Shown here one piece after another: positions 16,584 through 25,550 of a stretch of DNA of 64,000 nucleotides. Numbering within the stretch: position 1 is the first letter of the stretch; each line of letters opens with the position of its first letter. The notes under the pieces are model-generated. The model did no database searches. It saw only the letters and a list, made by a program, of their open reading frames with translations, and was not told the DNA's origin. The stretch lies in contig NZ_CP094828.1 of the NCBI RefSeq assembly GCF_022865125.1, positions 2,411,219 to 2,475,218 on the forward strand. The letters run 5' to 3'. The DNA is from Acuticoccus sp. I52.16.1. Lineage in GTDB: Bacteria > Pseudomonadota > Alphaproteobacteria > Rhizobiales > Amorphaceae. Both the position numbers and the translations under genes were made by a program.

Positions 16584-17702
16584 ATGCTTCAGACCTCTCG
16601 ATCCACTCCGCCCGCTCACGACACGACCGTCCGATCGGTCACCGTCCGCGCCGTCTCCGTCCCGCTCCGCCGACCGGTGATTGCGGAGATCGGCCGGTTC
16701 GACGAGTGGCCGCTCGTCCTCGTCGACGTCGAGACCGACGATGCCGTCGGCAACGCTTACGTCTCCCCCTACCGCAGCCGGTCCGTTCCCGCCCTGGTCG
16801 CGACCATCCGCGATCTTGGCGAGGACGTGACCGGCGCCCCGCTCGCCCCGGTCAACTTCGCCGCCGGGGCCGCGAAGACGCTGAACGTCGCAGGTACGGC
16901 GGGCGTCACCATGGATGCTATCGCCGCACTCGACATGGCGCTGTGGGACGCGCGGGCCAAGGCGGCCGGGGTGCCGCTGGCAGTCCTTCTCGGCGGCTCG
17001 GTCGGCCCGGTCCGCGCCTACAACTCCAACGGCCTGTGGCGGCACGAAGCGGCAACTTTGGGTGCTGAAGCGCGGGATCTCCTGGCGGAGGGCGGCTTCG
17101 ATACGCTCAAGCTGCGCCTTGGCAACGCGCGCCTCGCAGACGACCTCGCCGCCATCGACGCCGTGCGCAACGAGGTCGGCGACATCGACTTGATGGTCGA
17201 CTTCAACCAGGCGCTCGGCCTCGGCGATGCTATCCGCCGCTGCCACGCCCTCGACGATCTCGGGCTCTACTGGTTCGAGGAGCCCATCGCCTACGACAAC
17301 CTCGCCGGATACGCGCTGCTTGCTGGCAAGCTCCGTACACCGCTCCAGCTTGGCGAAAACTTCTACGGCCCGCGTGACCTCGCGACCGTCGTCGCCGGCG
17401 GCGGCATCGCCTACGCGATGGGCGACCTCATGCGCATCGGCGGCGTGACCGGCTGGCTGCGTACCGCCGTCGTTGCAGGTGCGGCCGGCGTGCAGTTCTC
17501 CAACCACCTCTATCCCGAAATCGCCGCGCACCTCCTGCGCGTCACCCCTTCGGCCCACTGGCTCGAGTGGGTCGACTGGGCGCTCCCCATCCTCGCCGAC
17601 CCGGCGCTGCCCGTGGACGGCCACCTCACCGCGCCGGACCGCCCCGGCATCGGCCTTGTCTGGGACGAGGCCGCGATCACTCGCTTCGCGGTTCGCGTCT
17701 GA
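16584..17702 (+). CDS. mandelate racemase-like enolase-superfamily enzyme with Lys-to-Arg change at the S-specific base
   Basis: This 372-residue protein follows Pseudomonas mandelate racemase block by block: metal ligands D206 (MVDFNQALG), E232 (WFEEP) and E258 (LGENFYGP), D281 with MRIGGVTGW, H308 (FSNHLYPEIAAHLL), and E328 (HWLEWVDWA). The His308/Asp281 dyad is intact. At the KxK position the sequence is K176-L-R178 (aag ctg cgc) instead of K-T-K, so the equivalent of Lys166 is Arg. The enzyme may therefore racemise poorly or act on one enantiomer. It sits between DUF302 and aldehyde dehydrogenase genes, with a benzoylformate-decarboxylase-like gene downstream, which supports a 2-hydroxy-acid substrate. 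Confidence 0.85.
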   Translation: MLQTSRSTPPAHDTTVRSVTVRAVSVPLRRPVIAEIGRFDEWPLVLVDVETDDAVGNAYVSPYRSRSVPALVATIRDLGEDVTGAPLAPVNFAAGAAKTLNVAGTAGVTMDAIAALDMALWDARAKAAGVPLAVLLGGSVGPVRAYNSNGLWRHEAATLGAEARDLLAEGGFDTLKLRLGNARLADDLAAIDAVRNEVGDIDLMVDFNQALGLGDAIRRCHALDDLGLYWFEEPIAYDNLAGYALLAGKLRTPLQLGENFYGPRDLATVVAGGGIAYAMGDLMRIGGVTGWLRTAVVAGAAGVQFSNHLYPEIAAHLLRVTPSAHWLEWVDWALPILADPALPVDGHLTAPDRPGIGLVWDEAAITRFAVRV

Positions 17703-17724
17703 CCGCACATCCAAGGATTTCGCC

Positions 17725-19131
17725 ATGGCCTACCAGACCATCAACCCCGCCACCGGGGCAGTGGAGATGCGCTTCGACACGATCTCAAATTCCGCCCTCG
17801 AGGACGCCGTCGCCACCGCCCGCGCGACGTTCGCGGACGACTGGCGCCACCGCTCCATCGACGAACGCGCGACGATCGTGCGCCGCGCCGCCGCGCTGAT
17901 GCGAGAGGAGGCGCCCCGCCTCGCCGCGCTGGTGGTGCGCGAGATGGGCAAGCTTTTGGCGCAAGCGGAAGGGGAGGTCGCGCTGTCGGCCTCGATCCTC
18001 GACTACTACGCCGATCATGCCGCGCACTACCTGAAGCCCGAGCGGATCGCCGAGCGCGAGGGCGCGAGCGTCCACCGCCTGCCGATCGGCGTCATCCTTG
18101 GCGTCGAGCCGTGGAATTTTCCGTACTACCAGCTCGCCCGTGTCGCCGGCCCGCAGCTCATGGTCGGCAACGTGCTGATGGTGAAGCACGCCGGGTCGGT
18201 GCCACAGTGCGCCGCCGCGTTCGAGGACGTGATGCGCCGGGCCGGAGCGCCGGACGGCGTCTACACCAACATCTACGCCTCCACCGACCAGGTCGCCCGG
18301 CTGATCGAGGATCCGCGCATCGCGGGCGTGACCGTCACCGGATCGGAGCGCGCCGGGGCTGCCGTTGCCGCGCAGGCCGGAAAGAACCTCAAGAAGTCCG
18401 TCATGGAGCTGGGCGGATCCGATCCCCTGATCGTCCTGCCGGACGCGCCGTTCGAGGCGACGCTCGACAACATCATATGGGGCCGGATGAACAACACCGG
18501 CCAGAGCTGCGTCGCCTCCAAGCGCATCATCGTGGTGGGCGCGGAGCGGGCGGCCGCCTTCCTCGACGCAATTATTGAGCGGATGGCCGCACTCGTCCCC
18601 GGCGACCCGATGGACGCCGCGACGACGCTTGGCCCCCTGTCGTCCGAGGACGCGGTGGAGCACATCCTCGACCAGATCCGCCGCGCGGAGGCGGCCGGCG
18701 CGGTCGTCCATCTCGGCGGCCACCGGCTCAACCGGCCGGGCTTCTACGTTGAAGCGACGGTGCTGACCGACATCGACGACGCGAACCCGATGTATCGCGA
18801 GGAGCTGTTCGGCCCGGTCATCGCGTTCTACGCCGCATCGGACGAGGCCGAGGCGCTGAAGATCGCCAACGCCGTCCCGTTCGGCCTCGGCGGCTCGGTC
18901 TTCACCGCGGATCTGGAGCGGGGCGAACAGGTGGCGCTCGCCATCGAGAGCGGCATGGCCTTCGTCAACAACCCGACCTGGACGGCGCCCGAGCTGCCCT
19001 TCGGCGGCACCAAGAACTCCGGCTACGGCCGCGAGCTGTCGGAACTCGGCTTCGGCGAGTTCGTCAACGCCAAGCTGATCGCCGTCTCCCCGGTGGGCGC
19101 GCCGCCCCCCGGCGTGGCGCAGGCCGGTTGA
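17725..19131 (+). CDS. NAD(P)-dependent aldehyde dehydrogenase (succinate-semialdehyde/benzaldehyde type)
   Basis: This 468-residue ALDH has the catalytic Cys in NNTGQSCVASKR, the general-base Glu in MELGGSDPLIV, the cofactor-site motif GVEPWNFPYYQ, and the C-terminal PFGGTKNSGYGRE. The 468-residue length and motifs fit the GabD/SSADH-like branch, which includes aromatic aldehyde dehydrogenases. It is 22 nt after the racemase gene and 10 nt before the ThDP decarboxylase gene, so it probably oxidises the aldehyde the decarboxylase releases. Confidence 0.9.
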   Translation: MAYQTINPATGAVEMRFDTISNSALEDAVATARATFADDWRHRSIDERATIVRRAAALMREEAPRLAALVVREMGKLLAQAEGEVALSASILDYYADHAAHYLKPERIAEREGASVHRLPIGVILGVEPWNFPYYQLARVAGPQLMVGNVLMVKHAGSVPQCAAAFEDVMRRAGAPDGVYTNIYASTDQVARLIEDPRIAGVTVTGSERAGAAVAAQAGKNLKKSVMELGGSDPLIVLPDAPFEATLDNIIWGRMNNTGQSCVASKRIIVVGAERAAAFLDAIIERMAALVPGDPMDAATTLGPLSSEDAVEHILDQIRRAEAAGAVVHLGGHRLNRPGFYVEATVLTDIDDANPMYREELFGPVIAFYAASDEAEALKIANAVPFGLGGSVFTADLERGEQVALAIESGMAFVNNPTWTAPELPFGGTKNSGYGRELSELGFGEFVNAKLIAVSPVGAPPPGVAQAG

Positions 19132-19141
19132 GGGCGCGGCG

Positions 19142-20740
19142 ATGACCACCGTTCGCGAGGCCTTCTATACCGTCTGCCGCGAGCTCGGCATGACCACGAT
19201 CTTCGGCAACCCCGGTTCGACCGAAGAGACGATGCTGGCCGACTTCCCGGCCGACTTCCGCTACGTGCTGGCGCTGCAGGAGGCGCCTGCGGTCGCGATG
19301 GCCGACGCCTACGCGCAGGCGACCCGCCGCCCGGCGCTCGTCAACCTGCATACCGCCGCCGGCATGGGGAACGCGCTGGGCAACATCGAGTCCGCGTTCC
19401 TCAATAAGGTGCCGCTCGTCATCACCGCCGGCCAGCAGACCCGCGAGATGCTGCTCTTGGAGCCGTATCTCACCAACACCGCGCCGCACCAGATCGCGGC
19501 GCCGTTCGTGAAGTGGGCCTATGAGCCGGCGCGCGCGGCCGACGTGCCGGCCGCGCTGATGCGCGCCTTCGCCGCCGCGATCCAGCCGCCGGCCGGCCCG
19601 GTGTTCCTGTCGATCCCGATGGACGACTTCGAGGCCGACTGCGAGCGCCCGCCCGAAATCCGCACGGTGAGCCGGCGGCTGGGGGCGGACAGCGATCTCC
19701 TCGCGCCCGTCGCCGAGGCGCTGGCGACGGCGAGGAACCCGGTGCTCATCATCGGCGGCGCGGTGGACCAGGGCGGCGGCTGGGACGACGCCGTCCGCCT
19801 CGCCGAGGCGGCACACGCCCCGGTCCTCGCCGCGCCTTACGAGGGCCGCCCCGGCTTTCCCGAGACGCACCCGCTGTTCATGGGCCCCGCCATCGGCGCC
19901 ATCGGCCCGCTCGCCGAGCAGCTCGCGCCCTACGACGTGGTCGTCGTCATCGGAGCGCCGGTGTTCCGGTACTATCCCTACGTCCCCGGCGCGTTCCTAC
20001 CTGCGGGGACGCGCCTCTTTCACATCAGCGACGACCCGGCCGAGACGGCCCGTGCGCCGGTGGGCACCGCCATCCTCGCCGACCCGGCGCGGGCCTGCGC
20101 GGTCCTCGCCGCGGACCTCGCGCCGACGACCCGCCCGCTCCCCGCGCCGCGTCCTGCCGCGCCCGCGCCGGAGTACTGCCACGGCGCGATGACGCCAGAC
20201 GCACTCTACGACCGCATCCAGAAGGCGCGGCCGAGGGACTCGGTGATCGTGCAGGAATCGATGTCGAGCCTGAAGGCGCTGCGCCGGCGCATTCCCATCG
20301 AAACGCCGGGGTCGTTCTACTCGATGTCGAGCGGCGTGCTCGGCTACGGCCTACCCGCCGCGGTTGGCGCGGCGCTCGCAGAGCGTGACAACGGCACCCA
20401 CCGCAAGGTGATCGCGATCATCGGCGACGGTGCCGCGAACTACGTCATCCAGGCCCTGTGGACGGCGCGGCAGCAGAAGCTCGACATCCTCTACGTCATC
20501 GTCCGGAACGGCGCCTACAACATCTTGAAGGCGTTCGCGAACCTGCTCGAGACGCCCGGCGTCCCCGGCCTGGACCTGCCGGACCTCGACTTCGTCTCTC
20601 TCGCCACCGGTTACGGCTGCGCGGCCGCCCGCGTGACGAAACCGGCCGACCTCGACGACGCGCTGGCGACCGCCATAGGCCGACCGGGACTGTTCGTCCT
20701 CGAGGTGGGCGTCGACGCCACGGTTCCCGCCCTGATCTGA
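19142..20740 (+). CDS. mdlC: benzoylformate decarboxylase-like ThDP enzyme
   Basis: This 532-residue ThDP enzyme closely follows Pseudomonas putida benzoylformate decarboxylase: FGNPGS with S26, LALQE with cofactor Glu47, NLHTAAG with H70, IGAPVFRYY, and the ThDP/Mg motif IGDGAANY...NGAYN. At the place of active-site His281 (FRYH) it has Tyr278 (FRYYPY). It should cleave a 2-oxo acid to an aldehyde plus CO2. Immediate neighbours are an aldehyde dehydrogenase and a mandelate-racemase-like gene, reproducing the mandelate pathway logic. The exact aryl or alkyl substrate is not fixed by sequence, and the symbol is by homology only. Confidence 0.82.
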   Translation: MTTVREAFYTVCRELGMTTIFGNPGSTEETMLADFPADFRYVLALQEAPAVAMADAYAQATRRPALVNLHTAAGMGNALGNIESAFLNKVPLVITAGQQTREMLLLEPYLTNTAPHQIAAPFVKWAYEPARAADVPAALMRAFAAAIQPPAGPVFLSIPMDDFEADCERPPEIRTVSRRLGADSDLLAPVAEALATARNPVLIIGGAVDQGGGWDDAVRLAEAAHAPVLAAPYEGRPGFPETHPLFMGPAIGAIGPLAEQLAPYDVVVVIGAPVFRYYPYVPGAFLPAGTRLFHISDDPAETARAPVGTAILADPARACAVLAADLAPTTRPLPAPRPAAPAPEYCHGAMTPDALYDRIQKARPRDSVIVQESMSSLKALRRRIPIETPGSFYSMSSGVLGYGLPAAVGAALAERDNGTHRKVIAIIGDGAANYVIQALWTARQQKLDILYVIVRNGAYNILKAFANLLETPGVPGLDLPDLDFVSLATGYGCAAARVTKPADLDDALATAIGRPGLFVLEVGVDATVPALI

Positions 20741-20791
20741 CCCGCTCGCGGGTCCCGCCGATATCCCCGAACCTCTTCAGGAAACGCATCC

Positions 20792-21466
20792 ATGCACATC
20801 GAACCCGGCGTCGTGACTGGCGCCAAGCTCATCCTGTCCTGCGCCACCGCGGCCGTCGCCGGCGGCGCCCTCGCCGCGGCGACCCTGCGCCAGATCCGTC
20901 ACGAGGGCGCCGCGTTGCTCCTCGCGCGCAGCGTGGTGGCGACAATCGCGGTGTTCGCGTTCTTCGAGGTGTTGCCACATTGGCCGGTCGGCGTGTCCGA
21001 GGTGCACCTCATCCTCGGCTCCACGCTGTTCCTGATCCTCGGCCGCGCGCCGGCAGCGATCGGGCTGGCCGCCGGACTTCTCGTCCAGGGCCTCGTCTTC
21101 GCCCCGTTCGACCTGCCGCAGTACGGCATGAACGTGACCACACTCCTGTTGCCGCTGTTCGCAATGGCCGCGGTCGCGGATCGGATCATCCCGGCGAACA
21201 CTCCCTACGCGCAGCTGGAGTACCGCGACGTCCTCGCGCTCGCGCTCGTCTACCAGGGCGGTGTCGTCGCGTGGGTGGCGTTTTGGGCTCTCTACGGTCA
21301 CGGCTTCACCGCCGATACGATGACCGGCATCGCTTCGTTCGGCACGGCGTACGTCGCCGTCGTCGCGCTGGAACCGCTCGTGGACCTCGCGGTCCTCTTT
21401 GCGGTCAAGGCGACGGGCGAACCACGCCGCAGCGGAATTGTCGCCCCGCGGGTCCTTGCTGCGTGA
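20792..21466 (+). CDS. CbiM-like energy-coupling-factor cobalt permease
   Basis: This 224-residue polytopic membrane protein starts MHIEPGVVTGAKL. It retains the Met-His-Ile N-terminus that forms part of the metal site in CbiM/NikM-type S-components. A second His lies in GVSEVHLILGSTLFLILGRAP. About six to seven hydrophobic segments follow. No CbiQ/CbiO genes are in the window, so it would need shared energising units or act alone. Placement in an operon with a cobalt-type nitrile hydratase argues that it feeds Co to that enzyme, in the way the unrelated transporter NhlF does in Rhodococcus. Confidence 0.78.
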   Translation: MHIEPGVVTGAKLILSCATAAVAGGALAAATLRQIRHEGAALLLARSVVATIAVFAFFEVLPHWPVGVSEVHLILGSTLFLILGRAPAAIGLAAGLLVQGLVFAPFDLPQYGMNVTTLLLPLFAMAAVADRIIPANTPYAQLEYRDVLALALVYQGGVVAWVAFWALYGHGFTADTMTGIASFGTAYVAVVALEPLVDLAVLFAVKATGEPRRSGIVAPRVLAA

Positions 21467-21474
21467 AGACATGC

Positions 21475-21494
21475 GGGACCCTTCGAAGGGTCCC
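21475..21494. repeat. 20-bp perfect palindrome upstream of the PRISE reductase gene
   Basis: The sequence gggacccttcgaagggtccc reads identically on both strands. It lies 8 nt after the cobalt permease stop and 30 nt before the next start. It could be an operator or a hairpin that tunes expression of the last gene. No U-tract follows, so a classic terminator is less likely. Confidence 0.6.
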
Positions 21495-21524
21495 GAGCAA
21501 CCCGGTCTTCGAGGAGAGACGACA

Positions 21525-22565
21525 ATGACCAACGTGGCCCTTATGGCAGGCGCCGGCGGCATCATCGGCAACGCCGTCGCCGCCCATCTCGTCGCGGACG
21601 GATGGAGCGTTCGCGCCCTCGGCCGGCGGCCGGTCGACGGGATCGAGACCGTGCGGGCCGATCTGTCGGATCACGCCGCGACGGAGGCCGCACTGGCGGC
21701 CGCCGCGGATACCACCCACCTGTTCTACGCCGCGCTGAGTCCAGATCCAGATCTTGCCGTCGAGGCGGAACGAAACGCGGCCATGCTCGCGGGCCTCATC
21801 GACGGGCTGGAGGCGGTTCGCGCCCCATTAAGGCGCGTGGTGATCTATCAGGGCTTCAAGATCTACGGCATCCACTTCGGCGCGAAGGTCCGCACGCCGG
21901 CGCGCGAGAGCGACCCGCCGCACATGCCGCCCAACATCTACATCGCCCAGGAGGACGCGCTGCGCAGCCGCTCCGCGGGCAGCACCTGGGACTACGTTGC
22001 CTTGCGCCCCGACGTGGTGGTGGGCTCCACGTTCGGCAATCCGATGAATATCGCCATGGTAATCGGCGCGTTCGCCGCAATCTCTCATGAACTCGGCCTG
22101 CCACTCCGCTTCCCCGGCACCGAAACGGCCTACCGACAACTCGCGCAGTTCACCGACGCCGGACTTCTCGCGCGAGCCAGCGCCTGGGCCGCGGTCACAG
22201 ACAAGGCGGGCGGCGAGGCCTTCAACGTCACGAACGGCGACGTCTTCCGCTGGGAGCGAATGTGGGAGGACGTAGCGAGGCACTACGGGATGGACATCGC
22301 CTCACCAGTGCCGCTGACGCTCGCGCGTCACATGGCCGACAAGGGCCCGCTGTGGCGAGGCATTGCCAAGCGGGAAGGACTTACGGAAGCCTGTCTGGGC
22401 CGGCTGGTCGGCTGGTCCTTCGGCGATTTCGTCTTCCGTACCGAATCCGACGTGATCTCGGACGTCGGCAAGCTGCATGAATACGGCTTCACCGAGCGTG
22501 TATCATCGCCGCGAAGTCTCCTGACCCAGCTCGACGAGTTCAGACGGCGCGGGATCCTGCCCTAG
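21525..22565 (+). CDS. PRISE-type (progesterone 5-beta-reductase/iridoid synthase-like) SDR reductase
   Basis: This 346-residue extended SDR has an N-terminal Rossmann motif GAGGIIGNAVA and then FYAALSPD. It also has the PRISE-style active-site segments YQGFKIYGIHFG and PNIYIAQEDAL, and NVTNGDVFRWERMWEDVARHYG, typical of bacterial PRISE enzymes. These are NADPH-dependent enone 1,4-reductases. The ATG at 21525 follows GAGGAGAG. It is the last gene of the catabolic operon; the DNA downstream changes to a genomic island. Confidence 0.8.
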   Translation: MTNVALMAGAGGIIGNAVAAHLVADGWSVRALGRRPVDGIETVRADLSDHAATEAALAAAADTTHLFYAALSPDPDLAVEAERNAAMLAGLIDGLEAVRAPLRRVVIYQGFKIYGIHFGAKVRTPARESDPPHMPPNIYIAQEDALRSRSAGSTWDYVALRPDVVVGSTFGNPMNIAMVIGAFAAISHELGLPLRFPGTETAYRQLAQFTDAGLLARASAWAAVTDKAGGEAFNVTNGDVFRWERMWEDVARHYGMDIASPVPLTLARHMADKGPLWRGIAKREGLTEACLGRLVGWSFGDFVFRTESDVISDVGKLHEYGFTERVSSPRSLLTQLDEFRRRGILP

Positions 22566-23074
22566 TTGCCATGCATGAAATAAGTCAATCAAAACAACAA
22601 TTTATGGGACGGAGAATGTTCGCTCCCGGACCCTCTCGCTCCGCCATCGGCCCTTGCGAAAGCGTTCTCTGCTTTTTAGCCAGCCACAAAGACGCCACGG
22701 GCCGGGCGATGTTGCGCCGAAGCTGTTGACCGCGGGATCACCAGATGGGGAGAGATCCGGTCTCTACGCCGCGCCGTTCTCTCAACCTGTTGACTACGCC
22801 GTTTGGTCAACAGCTCTGATCGGCGCGGATGGCCTGCGTTTCTCGACCACCCTTGTCAGCTAGGTTGCAACGCTCAACTGGCCTTGGAACACGGGAACTA
22901 AACTGACAAGTAGTCAGAGGGCCGACGACGCCTCATGACTCAGTAGCCTCACACGATGCGTCAGATCCGCACTGACGAGGGCCATATCCGCCGGACTAAA
23001 CCAGCGCCGGGGCTGACACTCATCGATAGACCTTGGCTGCAAGAGCCTTCCGAGCCGGAGGCACCGTCCGTTGG
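22566..23074. other. gene-free junction between catabolic operon and island
   Basis: This 509-bp stretch holds no convincing gene. It contains copy A of the 61-bp direct repeat at 22610-22670. The rest has short open frames without family features. It marks the change from the uniform high-G+C catabolic region to the mosaic island. Confidence 0.6.
22610..22670 (+). repeat. 61-bp island-flanking direct repeat, copy A
   Basis: Copy A aligns without gaps to 46361-46421 at 48 of 61 positions. Shared blocks are cggagaatgtt, accctctc-ctccgcca and gaaagcgttctc. The centre resembles the 3' end of a tRNA-Ser gene (ccctctcgctccgcca), though no tRNA body is present. The ends gagaatg and cgttctc can pair, so it may form a hairpin. 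It is a candidate attachment site or MITE-like element. Confidence 0.6.
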
Positions 23075-25531
23075 TTAGGCGGTCGGGGTCTCGATCTCGG
23101 TCAAGATGTCTGCTGCGATGAGTGACTCGACCTCCTGATAGATATGAGCGGCGGTTTCCGCATCTACGGTCTCGATCGAAATAACGAGGGAATAGGGCAG
23201 CTTGCGTAGCCATCGATCGCCGCGTTTACGGTCGCCCCACCAGCCCTTGATCGGGAGCACGCCGATTCCGCCTTTGTGTAGAAGGTCGGAAGCTGGGCCT
23301 CGCCAGACATCATGATGGAGCGAGCCGCGGCGAGCGTTGGCGGGGCCGATCTCGAAACGGTCGTCCTCATCGAGATCTTCAGGCTCATAACCGCCATCGC
23401 GCGCGAGCCGGTTGACGCGGGCGATCGCATCGTCCACCTCGTCATCGATTCCTTTGACGACGAACCGCAGCTTCGCCGATGCATAGCGGTTCGCCTGCTG
23501 CCGCGTCGATCGCGACGGATTAGGCTCGACGAAGTAGGAGAGGGTCACCCGCAAGCGGACCTCATCCGCACCGAGTTCCTCCAACACCTCGCGGGGCCAA
23601 GGCAGCTCGTGCCACTTCATCTCGCCGAGGGCTACGCTGTTGCTCGAACCGCGGCGATAAACCTGGATGTCGTCTTGAATGATCATGGTCATCGCGTTGT
23701 CGAGGCTGTTGAGCGCGCGATCGCGGGCGGGTTTGCCGAAACCGTAGCGCTGCAGGAGGAGCGCATAGTCGCCACGGGACGGTCGCGCGGGAAGTCGCTG
23801 CCGCATTGCCGGCGTCCAGCGCGCGGAGTGAACCATCAACGCACGAACGGTTTGGGGCGTCGCGGCTGGATAGGCTGCCATGATGGAGGCCGCGAGCCCG
23901 CTTGCCGCCGCGGTGGCAGCGCTCGTCTCGCCAGTGCAGCTGAAGCGGTGGGCGCCGAAATCGCGGGCTGTCGTGACGATGCTGAGATGGGGAGCGTGCA
24001 GCGTTTGGATACCGTCCACGTCGGCGACTCGGTTGCCACCCTCCATGACGATATCAGGCTTGTTGCAGAGTGCCGGACGGTGCCAAGCGATGCCCGTCCG
24101 CGACGTCGGCGACAAGTCACCTTCGGGAGCGACATGCTCCGCCGGCCACTCTCCATGCACCAAGTGCGTGCAAGCCCCGACCGTAACCGCATTTAGCGCC
24201 TGTGAGGGCGATCGCATAGGCGAAGCATCGTTGAGCGCGATATGGTCGTCAACTTGGTAAGGCTGCTCGTCGATATTGCCGGCCGGAACGACGAAAAGAC
24301 GCTGCTTGCCCGGACGGCCAAAGGCGAGTTGGTCTATGACCGTCGACAGGCTTGACGGTCGGCCGTCCGATCGCTCGCGCGGCGCGCTCATTGAAAGGGA
24401 ATACACACGATTGGCGCGCGCCGTGCGCTCAATCAGTCGGACGGCTTCGCGTACAGAGGTGCCAGGGAGCGGCTGCGCGACCCCCGGCACGGCCGGTGGC
24501 AGGACGGTGACCGACTCCAGCCGGTAAGTCAGAACCACGGGATCGGTGCTGGCGAGCAGTGGCGCGAGGTTCTCGTAGAGCGCGACACCTGCCATGCCCG
24601 TGCCATGGCCATGATGGTCGTTTGCGTTCCAGGCCGGGTTAACGGTCAGGCACCGTTCGGCCTCGATAAACGGCGCGAGCAAGGGGTGGGCACGCCGGAC
24701 GCCACTGTCGAGCACACAGACTCGTGGCGCGTCCCCTCCCGGTGCGACAATGCGCTGTAGAAGGGCACTGGCGGTGGCCGCCTGCCGGCTTGGCGCGAGT
24801 TCAAGCAGGTGAGCCATGAAGGAGGAAGCCGCGCGCAGCTCGGCGACCACGGGTACGCGCCGGACCAGCCGCCTTATCTGCCGGCGTGTGCCGTGCGCAC
24901 GCACAACGACCGCTTCCGGAAATTGGAGATTGCCTCTCTCTATGCGAATATCGACTTCGGGCGCCGTGTCGCGGATCCAGTCCTCGGTACGCGGCCGGAG
25001 CCACAGCTCCCAAGCGAAAGGTTCGTCGCGCTCCGGTATATTACCCGGATCGGTCCAAAGATCCTCTAAGCGCCCTGGCCGGATCCTGTCGACCCGGTCG
25101 AAGAATTGCTCATTGTCGGGCCGCTGCCCGACCCCCGGCTCACTCTCGGCATAAGCCTCCGTCGCGCTCTTGAAGCGGTCGACCTTGGCCGCGCGCATGA
25201 AAACGTTCGCGGTTTGACGTCCATGATCGACCTTAACGGAGAGTAGATCGATGCCCCTGCGCGACGATTCAAAGAAGGTGAGCGGCATAGGCGTTTCGCT
25301 CGGCGCCTCGAAGCTCATGTAGAAGCCGCGATCCGTCTCAGGGAGCAGCACCTGCTCAGCGACCCGCGCGGCACTCCGAGCAGCCGCCGCGTCGACCGCA
25401 GCGACAAGCGCCTCGACGTGCTGGCGGCGATTGGTCCGGGGTACCCGCTCTTCGCGGACGAATGGGGGGATACCCTGGAATCGGAGCGCTCGGCCTTTGC
25501 GGCGGACAAAAAGGTGCGGAAGCTTGGCCAT
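23075..25531 (-). CDS. ietS: IetS-type subtilisin-like (S8) serine protease
   Basis: This 818-residue protein has a complete S8 triad: D275 (VCVLDSG), H309 (HHGHGTGMAG) and S537 (CTGETSAATAAAS), with oxyanion Asn419 in VPAGN. About 260 residues precede the protease domain and about 240 follow. There is no signal peptide, so it acts in the cytosol. It starts at an ATG 20 nt after the AAA ATPase gene. An AAA ATPase/S8 protease pair matches IetAS, first described as a plasmid stability toxin-antitoxin pair on Agrobacterium pTiC58 and later found among antiphage systems. The symbol is assigned by that architecture. Confidence 0.85.
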   Translation of the reverse strand: MAKLPHLFVRRKGRALRFQGIPPFVREERVPRTNRRQHVEALVAAVDAAAARSAARVAEQVLLPETDRGFYMSFEAPSETPMPLTFFESSRRGIDLLSVKVDHGRQTANVFMRAAKVDRFKSATEAYAESEPGVGQRPDNEQFFDRVDRIRPGRLEDLWTDPGNIPERDEPFAWELWLRPRTEDWIRDTAPEVDIRIERGNLQFPEAVVVRAHGTRRQIRRLVRRVPVVAELRAASSFMAHLLELAPSRQAATASALLQRIVAPGGDAPRVCVLDSGVRRAHPLLAPFIEAERCLTVNPAWNANDHHGHGTGMAGVALYENLAPLLASTDPVVLTYRLESVTVLPPAVPGVAQPLPGTSVREAVRLIERTARANRVYSLSMSAPRERSDGRPSSLSTVIDQLAFGRPGKQRLFVVPAGNIDEQPYQVDDHIALNDASPMRSPSQALNAVTVGACTHLVHGEWPAEHVAPEGDLSPTSRTGIAWHRPALCNKPDIVMEGGNRVADVDGIQTLHAPHLSIVTTARDFGAHRFSCTGETSAATAAASGLAASIMAAYPAATPQTVRALMVHSARWTPAMRQRLPARPSRGDYALLLQRYGFGKPARDRALNSLDNAMTMIIQDDIQVYRRGSSNSVALGEMKWHELPWPREVLEELGADEVRLRVTLSYFVEPNPSRSTRQQANRYASAKLRFVVKGIDDEVDDAIARVNRLARDGGYEPEDLDEDDRFEIGPANARRGSLHHDVWRGPASDLLHKGGIGVLPIKGWWGDRKRGDRWLRKLPYSLVISIETVDAETAAHIYQEVESLIAADILTEIETPTA

Positions 25532-25550
25532 GCCTAAATCGATCTCGACC

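Noticed and set aside
22610-22670. A tRNA-Ser gene
   Set aside because: Only a 3'-end-like string (ccctctcgctccgcca) is present; no anticodon, D-arm or acceptor partner can be found upstream.
22654-22863. Short forward frame in the gap after the PRISE gene
   Set aside because: No ribosome-binding site, no family features, and it overlaps the repeat element.
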